NCBI RefSeq assembly: GCF_020382885.2
Contig: NC_058506.1
Location: 21,735,318-21,799,317 of the forward strand
Direction: 5' to 3'
DNA length: 64,000 bases
DNA from: Scatophagus argus
Taxonomy: Eukaryota > Chordata > Actinopteri > Scatophagidae
Positions within the stretch are counted from its first letter, which is position 1, and the number at the start of each line of letters is the position of its first letter. The notes beneath the pieces are model-generated. The model saw only the letters and a list, made by a program, of their open reading frames with translations, had not been told where the DNA came from and did not search any database. Below are positions 12,303-24,700 of this stretch, piece by piece. The translations under genes and the position numbers were made by a program.

Positions 12303-15300
12303 ATGACAGAAGAGTCGGCTGTTAAAGTGTGTGTTCGAGTCCGTCCTCTTATTGCGAGGTAAGTTTTGAGACAACAGCCAATAACGAAGGTACAAGTTAG
12401 GAGTTACCCTAACGTTAGCGTTGATGCTAATGCCCTCACTAAAAGTAATGTTAGTCATTTGTCTTTAGCTAAACTTTAGTGCTGAAAGCCATCATTTCAA
12501 CAAGTGGGAGCTGAATATGTAGCGTAAACGAAGTGTTTTACCATTCAATTAAACACTACATACCTTCATTTCCCTAACCAGCCAAACGTTAGGGGCCATT
12601 GGCGCTAACTGCTCTGCTTTGACGGACAGCTACAGAAACAAAAAAACACTAATGCTGACGTTATACTGTTTTAATGACTGTTTTATTGTGTTGAATCTCT
12701 CCCCAGACTGGCAGTTACGAGTGTCTTACTCACATCTTGTAATACGGTGTGACCTAACTCTTTTCACAAAGCATTGGAAAATCAAATCCCTGATCTCAGA
12801 CATTGTTGGCTATCGTTGTATAAAAAGTAGGGATTTGGCACTGTGAACGACAGGGATGTTCGATTTCTTCCCCAAGTATTAAATGTTCTGCTGACGCTTC
12901 CAAGCCTTCGTTTGCACAACCCCATCAGGGATGTTCAGCCACAGATGAATGATCACAGAGCAACACTAAACTGTGTCTCTTGGAGATGCTGGTCAGAGTC
13001 TGTGACGTCTCCTCATCTCTCATATCTTGAGTGTGTGTCCTTGTTACAGGGAAGAAAGTGCTGCAGCGGAGAATACAGAGCCTGTCCAGCTGTTTTGGAA
13101 AGCTGATAAGAGATCGATACATCTGATCGATGATGGGACTTCCACCAAGAACTTCAGTTTCGGTATGTTTTGCAGCATGTAGAGGTTTAAGAAGTGCGTT
13201 TATTGGATTTTGTGGTTCCACTGAGTTACTCCTACTCACGTTGCTCCTGTGTTGCTCACAGACCGAGTGTTCACTGCTGAGGAAACGACCAGTCAGCTGT
13301 ATCAGGACATTGCAAAGCCTCTGGTTGTGTCCTCTGTTGAAGGATACAATGGTATGTACCGGAAAGCCAGTGCAGTCAGACTGTCTCGTCTTGTTCCATA
13401 CATATACTCCAGCTGCGTGGTGCTTATTTTGTCTTTGTGTCTATTCTGTGTTTGATCCACAGGAACCATTTTTGCTTACGGGCAGACTTCTTCTGGAAAG
13501 ACGTTCACCATGATGGGGGGTGATCACATTCCTGGAGTGATACCACTGGCTGTGGAAGATGTTTTCCAAACAATTAAAAATGTAAGAGTTGTATCACATG
13601 CTTGAAACATGTCACAGCTTGTTGTGTAATTACTGTTTGTTCTAACCACTAAGTTCTCTTCTGCCCAAAGTGTCCAAAGAAGGAGTTTCTTCTCAGGGTT
13701 TCTTACATGGAAATCTACAACGAAACTGTGACCGATCTGCTCGTCGACAGCTGGAAGAGAAAACCCCTGGAAGTTCGAGAGACAATCAATGTAAGGAGTC
13801 TCTTTACAAGTTTGGGGTGCAGCCTTCTAACTAAAACATTCAATTAATATACTTAATATTAATATGCAGAGAGCACATTAACCAATCAACAGCTAAGGAC
13901 CATTTTCAGTTTTAGACCTTTTATCTTTGTGTGTGTGTGTCCCAGTTTATGGAAGGGAAATACCAAATCACACGAGAACCTGTTTTAAGAGATGATTTAT
14001 AGTATTACACTGAGCCTAAGCTTTATTGTAACATATATCAGTAGTTCTAGGAGCATTAAGTGCCAGAAACCCTGGAAAAGATGCACTTTACAATTTTATT
14101 TTGATTGCGTCTTGACAATTATTGGTCTTGACAATTATTGTGCAGAAAAACATCTATGTGGCTGACCTGACCGAGGAACTGGTAACATCTCCTGCACAAG
14201 CTCTGGCCTGGATTCGGAAAGGAGAAAGTAAGATGTGAAGTTGTCTCTGAACATGAGAATCTAAACTTTCTGCATGCAGCGCGCATTGCAGACTGTGAGT
14301 AACAACCAATACGTGTTCTGCACAATCTGCCTCTGCAGAGAACCGCCACTATGGAAAGACCAAAATGAACCAGCGGAGCAGCCGCTCGCACACCATTTTC
14401 CGAATGGTAAGCAACACCACAACATACAGGAACACGTGGGATTCTGGAGGAAATGAGGATTTCTCATGATTTAGTTTTCTGTAGATCCTGGAAAGCAGAG
14501 AAAGGAGCGACCCAGCATCAGGTGAAAACGCTGATGGAGCCATTATTGTGTCTCACCTGGTATGTTAGCTCCTGTTATGTTGGCTTTTTTTTTTTGTTTG
14601 TTAAAATCTGAACTGCTTTCTGTTGTTTGTGTTGTAATAGTTATTTCCTCACTAACAATTTTGCTTCACGTTCTAGAATTTAGTTGATCTCGCTGGATCT
14701 GAGAGAGCAAGTCAAACAGGGGCTGAAGGTAAGATGGACTTCCAGAAGGTCACCGGCTGAAGCTGCATGAAACGCACACTAGGCCTGATGTTATGTTTAC
14801 TTGGTACATTACATTATATTATATTATATTATACTGAGTTTACTGCGCAGTAATTGATCTGTTTTGATATCCCAGGCACACGATTCAAAGAAGGCTGCAA
14901 TATCAATCGTAGCCTGTTCACACTCGGCCAAGTGATCAAGAAACTGACTGATGAAGGCCAGAAGTGAGTAAACACAAAATATCCTCCTTTTAACAAGAGG
15001 GTTTGTTGAAAATTTGGAAAATACTCCATTTTAACTGTTATGCTTTCAAAGTTAGGAATATGCTTCAGTTTGACTTTAATCCTTTTTCAACAGTCTGCAG
15101 TTGATGTGAAGGAATTCAGTAAAATTTCGATCTCTAGTTTCCACGTTTAGAAAATGTTGAGATTTAAAAAAAAAAAAAAAAAAAAAAAGAGTTATTAAGA
15201 AGCTCGAAAACCTTTGCATGTGTCACTTTAAATATCTTTCCTCTCCTCAGGGGTTTCACCAACTACAGAGACAGTAAGCTCACTCGCATCCTGCAGAACT

Positions 15301-15750
15301 CCTTGGGTGGCAACGCTAAAACAGTAATCATCTGCACCATCACTCCTGTCACTCTAGATGAGACCCTCAGCACTCTGCAGGTTGGTGAAACGTGCAGATT
15401 CCTGTCCTGCACATTGATATTTCAACATCCCATTGTCATACTGGAATAATAAATGGTCTGTTACATTTGGAATGGTTTATTCGTGTATATTTTTATGTGA
15501 GATGACGCACTACGGCTTTGCAGTTGGATCAAACATACCAGGAAATGCAGTTATCTGAGAGTTTTAGATATGAACTGCTAGAGCAGGAAATGAAAGTTTC
15601 ATAAGATGTTTCCTTTTACATATACATTAGTTTGCCAGTACTGCAAAGAAAATGAAGAACGACCCTCACGTGACAGAGGTGTCTGACGACGGGGCTCTGC
15701 TCAAAAGGTATCGAAATGAAATCGTAGACCTCAAGCGACGGCTTCACGAG
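12303..15750 (+). other. cenpe: cenpe motor-domain exons 1-12
   Basis: These twelve exons encode the kinesin head. Motifs in order: VRVRPL near the N-terminus, P-loop GQTSSGKT, the family-typical [14 protein letters not shown], switch [10 protein letters not shown], switch [18 protein letters not shown], the [16 protein letters not shown] helix, the [17 protein letters not shown] stretch and FASTAK. The remembered human CENP-E head matches nearly residue for residue in these stretches. No catalytic motif is altered, so an active ATPase motor is expected. Confidence 0.95.
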
Positions 15751-18700
15751 GCAAGTTCCACCACCTTTTTCCTCTCGCTCTTCAGTCATGTTCCATTGGG
15801 CCTCTCGCTGTGAGGAGCCTGACAGCAACACTTTCTAGGTGCTAACGTGCGGATGACTTCCCTACAGGTTTCTTCAGTCACGCAGACCACAGCGACGGAG
15901 AAGGAGGTTCTTTCCCAGCTGCTTCAAGAAAAAGATCAGCTCCAGCGAGAACAGGAGGACAGGATCAGAAACCTGACCAAACTGCTCGTCACCAGCTCCA
16001 ACCCGGTTCCTGTTCAAAAGGTAAACTCAAAACGAAGCTGTAGTTAAGAGCTCGGCGTTCTGTGCATTATCGTAGTCATAATGCCTCACATCTTGTTTTT
16101 AAGATGCCCAAACGTAGGGTTACGTGGGGAGGAAAGATGCTCAGACTCGCCCGTCCGTCTGCCTGTGGTGGTGGTTCATCTGACCTCAGCTTTGCAGAAC
16201 CTTTGACTCGAAAGAGGAAGGCAGACCGCTCCTGTCTGATGGAGCTCGGTGAAGGTAGGGACAGCCACATAAAATAACATTAAAAAAAAAAAAAAAAAGT
16301 ATATGCCCACTGCAATTGATTGTATATTTTAACAGATGATGAGGACTTTGACTCTCACTGGGAGATTCCTGATGAGCCATCGGATGAAATGGACATGAGC
16401 CAGAGCTCCGTGACTGTTCGAAGCTTTGAAGACAGGTGAATGTCTTTCTGCTCACAGTTAGAGCAGATAGCTGTTTACACAGCAGTGGGCGAAATAGACA
16501 AAGTCTTATATCGCGATATTTCATTTTATTTTATGTTGAAAACTGTTCATACGAGAAGCAGGGCACATCATCACATTTCTGCTGTTGGTTCTGTGACATT
16601 TCACTGAACTGGACGCAAGCTCAAGGCTCTTGTATGTGCAACAATACTCTGGTCTTTGAGCGATTTTAGGTAGTTAGTCATGTTAATATTTTCTCTTTTT
16701 TTCCAGTCCCAAAGACTATCTGTATCCAGATCGGATGCGTGAGCTTTCAGGGAAAGTTTCCACTCTTGAGCTGCAGCTGGAAATGGAGAGTAAACAGAAA
16801 GAGGAGGCCATGACAAAAGTGGAAACATTAGATGGCAGAATGGCAGAGCTGGAAGTGCAGCTGCAAATGGAGGCCCAGCAGAAACAGGAGGCCTTGGAGA
16901 AAATACAGACGGCAGAGCAGAAGGCAGCTGAGCTGCAGCTGCAGCTGCAAACAGAAGCCCAGCAGAAACAGGAGGCCACAGAAAAGGGGGACATGCTGGA
17001 GATCCGAATTGCAGACCTGGAGAGACAGCTGGAGGAGCAGGGCCACACTCAGAACAAAGCCGATGAACAGGTGTGTGTGAGTGTGCGCACCTTTTGCATA
17101 CTGTTCATCATTTTCCCACTGACTCGGTTGTGTTTGCTGGTTTGGTACTAAACCAAATACCTTGTTTTCCAGATGAGAAGAGAGTTTGCAGAGACCATCC
17201 AGCTGTGTGAAACTCTGGCTGCAGAGAAGGTAGCTATTGATGGAAAGCCTGGGCTGTGACTGACTCGTCTCAAAACTCAGTACTTTGTTCTCCATGTAGA
17301 GAAAATCTCGCAGGTTTTCTGTCTTGTGCCTCCTGGACAAGAAATTAAATGAGTTAATACACAGCAACAAAAGCTTGATGGCCTGTCATCACTGATGATT
17401 TGTTTATTTGTATTGAATTATTTCTACAGAGTCAGGATCTCTGAATGAAGGAAACTGTTTCGTTAAGAAAAAGATATGCATTTATTCAAGCTACCGGTGA
17501 TTTGAAAAACTTAAGCTGATGAAACTCTGGCTACAGGACATGGTGGTTGGCGAGCGAGACTACCTGAAGCAGGAGCTGGGCATGTTCATCGAGCAGATCT
17601 CAAGTCTGGAGAAAGAGAACGCTGCTCTGTCGCAGGAGCTGGACGAGAAGAGGGAGACGGACGAGTTCAAGTCTCTGGAGGAGGAGTTCAGGAAGGAGCA
17701 CGAGGTAAAATGGCCTCCATTCACACTCCACATATAGTCCTTGGTTGTTTTTTTGTTTTTTTTCAAACCGCATTCATTTTTCTCACAGAACGAGTTGCAA
17801 AATGAAATATCAAGCCTGAAGAAGGCTGTCGAGTCCTCTGAGCTCCAGCACCTGGAGCTTCAGGTAAGATGCCACACCTGAGTCCCTCCTCAGGTCTATT
17901 CAATGTCAACGTCTGTCTTAAGTGTGGTTACATCTGTTTTGTGTGACATACTCACACACTTTAAAGTACCACAGTGCTTACTGCTGAGTTTTAAGCTTTA
18001 AGCCACAATTCTGTAAATCGTTTGTTTTATTACAAGCCAGACTGAAATTGTTCTGAAACAGTTTTGTCAAATATTTTTTGTTTTGTTGTTTTATCAAGAA
18101 CAAACTAGAAACCCTGTCTGAGGAGCTGAAGAAGAAAAGTGATTTTGCAGAGGAGCTTCAGAATATGGTATGTGTGTGTGTGAGTGAGAGTGATACCGTA
18201 TATGGTGAAACACAATATGTTTGAATTCATGCTTGAGGCGTCCTCTGCCATTAATCAGGCTAATCCTGTCCTGTCGTCTCCTTGCAGAGCGGTAAGGACT
18301 TGGTGCAAGAGGTGGCGAAGCTTCGTCGCTCTCTGGATGATGCTGAGGGGCTCAGCAGAGACACCAAGAAGGACTGGGCTGTGCTGCGCAGTCAGAACAT
18401 CACGCTGGAAGAGAAAGTCGTGAGTGCGATCAACACCCACAAACAAAGTGCTTCTTCCAGCGTCTGACACTGTAACGATGCAGGGATACTTTAGTGTGGT
18501 CGCTGAATTAAAATAACACTTTAGCTTTTGAATTCCTCTATGGTTTCAACACAAGGACTAGTGGCATTAAGGCAAATATCAGTGTGTTTGGTTTTTTTTT
18601 TTTTTAATTTAGTGTTTCTTGTGATGGTCTCCTCTCCAGGTGACTCTGACTGCCAGCCATGAGAAGATGGACGCTGAGGTGAACAGCCTGCGTTTTCAGC

Positions 18701-21700
18701 TCGAGACGGAGAAGTCGCGCTATAAAAAGATGCAGAGCGATCTGCAAAAGGAGCTGAACGTTGTGTTCGATGAGAACACCAAGCTCACAACTCTGCTGGA
18801 TGGGAAAGTCCCAAAAAGTAGGTTTGTTGACTCTATTGTGGGTGCATACATTATGTTCATCCTGTGAAGTCAGGTGTGAGCTGTAATGTGTTCCCTGTCT
18901 GTAGACCTGATAGACGGCGTGGAGCTCGAGAGAACAGTGGCTAACCTGAACAAGGAGCTGACGGCATCTCGTGAAGCAGAAGGAGCCCTCAGAGCCCAGC
19001 TGGAGGAACTGGCTTCATTCCAGGCTCTTCCAGAAAAGGTGGACGACTTGATGAAGCAGGTCAGGCCTCCGAACATCCTGGGAGGACAGGGTCTGACTGA
19101 GTACGCAGACGTAATCCCATGATTCCACTGTGTGTCGTCTCAGGTGTGCGAGCTGACGGAGGAGCTGAGTGCAGTGCAGACTCACCGCGACAGCCTGCTC
19201 TCAGTCCAAGCTCAGTGTCAGGAGGAGGCTCAGCAGCTCAGAGACTCTCTGCAGGCGGCCCAGGACCACAATCTGAAAGTCCAAGCAGACCTCAGTGCCG
19301 CTGAGCTGAGGGAGGCGCAGCTGAACCAGCAGTGTGCTGATGTAACGCAGCAGCTGGATTCGGTTCGCTCAGACCTGCAGCTCTCCGATGCTGAGAAGAG
19401 TCAGCTCATGGCTACCAATGAGGAGACAGGCCTGAAGGTAAACTGTGGAATATAAATACGACGTGTCAAACAAAAACAAGTTATTTCAATACAAACTTCA
19501 TCCACATTTACAGAAATACTAGATGAGACTTGTTACTAGCAGATATGCAATATTTAAAGACTGGGATGGAGAGCAGGGCCAAAAATCTTAACCAGGACCT
19601 CCCTACAACGAAGTCACGGTGATGATTTCCTTTCAGCTGGAGGAGAGTGAACGACACAGATCATCACTGGAGGAAAAAGTGAAGGAGATGCTGCAGCTGA
19701 TGAGGGATTTGGAGGAGAAGCTTGCTGACAGTGAAACCTCCAGAGCTACAGAGGAGGAGATCAGCAAAGAACTTCAAGAACAAGTACGACACTGATGACC
19801 CTTTTACTGACTTGAACACTCAGACGTGACATTCGGCGTCAAGGCAGAAATCTTTGTTCTGCATAGCACTTGTATTTGAGTGATACCAAAAATGTACCCG
19901 TGTTATTTTATTTGTGTGATTGCAGCTCAATCAGCTGACTGAAGAGCTCGTGTGTGTGCGCGCTCAGAAAGAGCAGGAAGCTGACGCTCAGAGCTCTGCA
20001 GAGGAGATGGAGAAGCTGCTCTCCACAGTTTCGGCTATCACTGCAGAGAGAGACCAGCTCAGGATGGACCTGCAGGAAAATGTGCAGATGGTGAGCTGGA
20101 TTTTCTAGCCAAACCAGCTGATTAGTGTGTCTGTTCAGAACTACTTGAGTTCATGTGTTGTGTTTTTAAATTCACACAATGTTCCCTCGTGTTTAGGCTG
20201 CAGAGACACAAGCTCTTCTACAGTCTCTTCAGGATGACCTCCAACAGCAGAGGCAGAAGAACTCGGAGCTGCTGAAACTCCACGAGCAGAAGGACTCTGA
20301 TGTGAGTTAATGTTAGCGAAGCAGCTTTTTTTAAACTGATCCCTCACACCTGACTGATGTTTGTAAATCTTTACGACAGCTGCAGAGCCAGACGCAGGAG
20401 CTTCAGTGTGCGCGACAGGAGAAGGAGGCTCTCCAGATGGCCGATGTTCAGAGCTCTGCAGAGGAGATGGAGAAGCTGCTCTCTGCTGTGGCCTCTCTCA
20501 CTGCAGAGAGAGACCAGCTCAAGATGGATCTGCACGAAAATGTGGAGATGGTGAGTTACTGTGTGAGAATGCATTCATTTCCATCAGCTGTGTTTGGGCT
20601 TCTGCTTTTTGTTTTTGGCTCTGCAAGTTAAAATCTATTTTTTTTTTCTTCCACCAATCAGATGATTGAGAATCAGGAGGAACTGAGGACGACCCTGGAC
20701 AAGAATCGTGAACAGAAGGAGCGAATCAAACAGCTGGAGGCTGCACAAACATCCAAAGCGGATTGTCCTCCCAGTGAGACGAGTCCACAGCCAGAGGAGC
20801 TGCAAACGCATGTGAGAAATTCCTCATTAGACATTTAACACAAATCTCAAATGATAATACCATATTTACTGTGTGCCAACTTCAGGTCAGATTTCTTTTC
20901 CCATCCACTGCTTAGGCCTCAAAATGGCTTCTTCCTCATAAAAATGGAGGCCAAGGATCATGTGTATCATTGGATCCACCGCAAAGTCCCAAACTAGAGT
21001 GGAGGGAAGAACGTGATTTCTCAGAAAAAGGTTCAATAAAAACTGACGTTCATAACGTGAAATTGTAGGATTGTTGCGTGTTTCTCTGCTGAGAATATCA
21101 TGAAAAGAAAAATTGAGGATGAGGATAATGAGGATAAAGACTTCCAAAACAAACACCTCCTCCCAGTTCATAACTTCATACTCACTGCTACAGACACACT
21201 TCGGTCAGTGACAATAAAACAGCCCAAGTACAGAAAGATTAAACGTATCCCGACTAAATAAATCCTAACTTGAAGGGTTTTCTACATTTTTATTCACCAG
21301 ATGAAGTCTCTGTCCGAGGAGCTCGAGAGAGTGCGAGCAGAGCGAGACGGCCTGCTGTCCGACAGGAAGGCCGACGCTCAGACACACGGCGAGCAGGTGG
21401 AGAAGCTGCTGTCCAGGGTGACGTCACTCGGCGAGGAGAGAGACGAGCTGCTGGAGACGCTGGAGGCGCTGAGGCAGGAGAAGCAGCAGCTCCGAGCCGA
21501 GCTGGAGGACAGGATGGAGATGGTACCTTAACACGGTTTCTCCTAAAGTGCTGTTTATGTTTGACTGATTATTTCATATCTGCTTGAGTCCAGAACTGCC
21601 TGGAAAGAGAAAGAAAAAGTGATTTGTTTTCTGTCGCAGGTTGCACAAGCCCATGTTGGGTTTAACCAGCCAGAGGTGCTGCATTCAGAGCTTCAAGCAC

Positions 21701-24700
21701 ATGATGCAACTGTCCAACTTCAGCAAGAGGTAACAGCAGTTAACGTCTTATTGCCAAAAAAATCCCATGAAAAGACCAAAATCAACAATAAATGTACCCT
21801 GACAAATACTGTGTGTTTGTAAAGCCTGATATACACACTACATCACCAAATGAGGGATATTAACAATGAAAATATTCCCCACAAATGCACTTTTTCCTCC
21901 TGTTGAGTAGCTTTAAAAACCACCACAACCACATGTTTTAGAGTAGTTGAGTAGTTCTTTATAGTTGTCAGCCGAGGACACATCAAATCAGAGGTTGTAA
22001 AATAAGACGAAGTGTTAATGAGATGAACTCACCCGTTGTTGGTTTTGGTCTCTTTATTGGATTCGTTGACATGATGACAAACATGGAATAACGCCAGTCT
22101 AATCCTTATCCAATTCTGTTTTAATTTAGCATATATTATATAATCTGTCCATTTTCCTCCACAGATAGAGCAACTACAGGCCAGCCTCCAGGCTGTCAGT
22201 GAGCAGAAGAGCAAGCTGGAAGATGATCTGCAACATAATATGGAGATGGTGAGTTGCTGTTTTTGGGCAGACTCCAAGATTTTGGGGTTCAAGTGTGATC
22301 AAGCTACCAGCGATGTTCAGTCCCAGATTTCTTTATACTTTATTTCTTTTATATGCACGAATGGATGACATTTCCAACTTTTTCTCCCCTAATAGGCTAC
22401 AGAGACTCAAAACCTTCTACACTCACTTGAGCAGCAGCTCCAAGACCAGAATCAAAGAAACATTGACCTGGAAAGACTGAGTGCAGAGAGGCAAGCTCAG
22501 CTGGAACAACAGGTGTGTTCCTTCAACATATTTCACTAAAGCTGTGTGCTTCCAAGTATTTTTCTGCAGGATGTCTTTAGCCTCTTTGATATTCTTTTGA
22601 ACTGTAAAGTGTTCTCTTCTTTTAGATTGCAGAGACTCAGTGTCTTCTGCATTCTCTTCAAGAGGAGCTCCAAGAGCAGAAGCAAAGGAGTTCAGACCAT
22701 ATGAAACTCTGCGAGCAGAAGGAATCTGACTTAGAGCAACAGGTGAGTTGAAGTACTGATGAAGGATTTTTTTTTAAACAGATCTTTCATTGTCAGAGTG
22801 CTGACTGTTAGCTGTAAACCCTCACGTTCAAACAGAAGAAGACTTTAACCGAGCAGCTTGAGAGTGTGCGAGCAGAGAGGGATGCCCTGCTGTGTGAGGA
22901 GGCCAGCGGTCAGACCTCCACAGAGGAGGTGGAGAAGCTGCTGTCCAGGGTGACGTCTCTCAGCGAGGAGAGAGACGAGCTGCTGGAGACGCTGGAGGCG
23001 CTGAGGCAGGAGAAGCAGCAGCTCCGAGCCGAGCTGGAGGACAGGATGGAGACACTACAGGCTGAGGTTTGTGTCCCATAGCTTCACTTCTATCAAATAG
23101 CATCAACTGTAGGACTGCACACATTTTTGTAGACACAATAGCAGTTGTGAATGGGCCATTTGGCTTACTGTCTGAAGTGCAGCTGTAGTTGAAAAGGTTT
23201 TGAATTAACCTTGTAACTGCTCCTGACCTCTCAGATGTGGACTCTCACTGAGAAACTCCAGAGTGCTGAAGCAGAGAGAGACAAACTGCTGTGTGAGAAG
23301 GAAGCCAGCGGTCAGACCTCCACGGAGGAGGCGGAGAAGCTGCTGTCCAGGGTGACGTCTCTCAGCGAGGAGAGAGACGAGCTGCAGGAGGCGCTGGAGG
23401 CGCTGAGGCAGGAGAAGCAGCAGCTCAGAGCCCAGCTGGAGGACAGGATGGAGATGGTAAAAACTGGGGCTGAATGCTATAAATTGAGATTCTGGTGCAT
23501 CCGGTGAATTCTCACTAAAATCTGATGATCTGCCAAACCCTGGGATGTTTAGCATGTGTGTCTGTGTACACCTTTGTGTTCACGTCTCCAATCATATGAA
23601 AAGGTCAATGAACCAGATTGGCATCCCCAACCGGAGCAAGCAGGACTGACAGTGTTCAATAGGATGAGTGCAGAAGAGTCAACAACAGTCCAACAAACTC
23701 ATTATATTCAAATTTGAAAGGATCAAATTTCAAAATATTCGAATGAGCAGTGTTAAATGATTTATGATCCATGAGAGAACCTTCAAACCTGACCAAATGG
23801 AGGTCATATTGTTCTCCATGTGTTTCAGGCGCAGTGTGAGTTACAGCAGCAGCTCAGCTCTGAGCCGCAGTCGCTGAAAGAAGAACAAGAGGCTCAACGA
23901 CTTCTGCAGGTTCGATCTCATCGCTCGCTTGTTCTCATCGTTACACCAGCAACACTTTCACATTCTGGCTTTAGTTTTCATTTTGTCCCCAAACAAAGAA
24001 CATGAAACCACTTGCTCCATTCTGCACTGAGCTACTGTGTTAACTTTGGAGCTTAGTGCTCATGCATTCAGCCTCGTGAGAAAATCGGACCAATACTGAA
24101 AATTATCCCTGTGTGGTGCTTTAGATCCAACAGCTGGAGGAGCATCTGGAGAAATCAAAAGAGGAGTTGAACCAGTTGAAGTCTGACCTTCAAGAAAATG
24201 TAGAACTGGTGAGTTCCCATTTTCCTCTTTATTCCAATTACTACACATTAGAGCTTTTAATCAGAAATCAAAGAAAAAGGTCAGTCAAGTTCTTCCACTG
24301 CAAAAGGAGACACACCATCTCTTTATGGAGCTGTTTGTGGCTTTGGAACGGAAAAGATCTCCACTTGTAGTGTCACGTGACGATCGTAATATCTTTCAGA
24401 TGATTGAGAACCAAGAGGAGCTGCGTGTGTCTCAGGAGAACATCAGAGTTCTGCAAGATGAGATCACCACGCTGAGGAGCCAAAAGGCAGAGCTGGAGGG
24501 CAGGCTGAGCAGAGGGGGTGATGCAGAGACTACCATCCAGACACAGGAGCTCCAAAACCAGGCAGGACTGCGTCTCAAGAGTGAACCTGCTAACGCTGCC
24601 AGTCATATCTTGAGCAGATAAACTAATTTTATGCACATTTTTAGATTCCTTGTTAACTATCTGAAGTTGCGATGAATTCTTGGCCAGATTTTTGAAAACC

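Noticed and set aside
16828-17370. 180-codon minus-strand frame over cenpe exon 16
   Set aside because: Antisense of the glutamine/glutamate-rich coiled-coil repeats, rich in leucine, cysteine and serine as expected from such a shadow.
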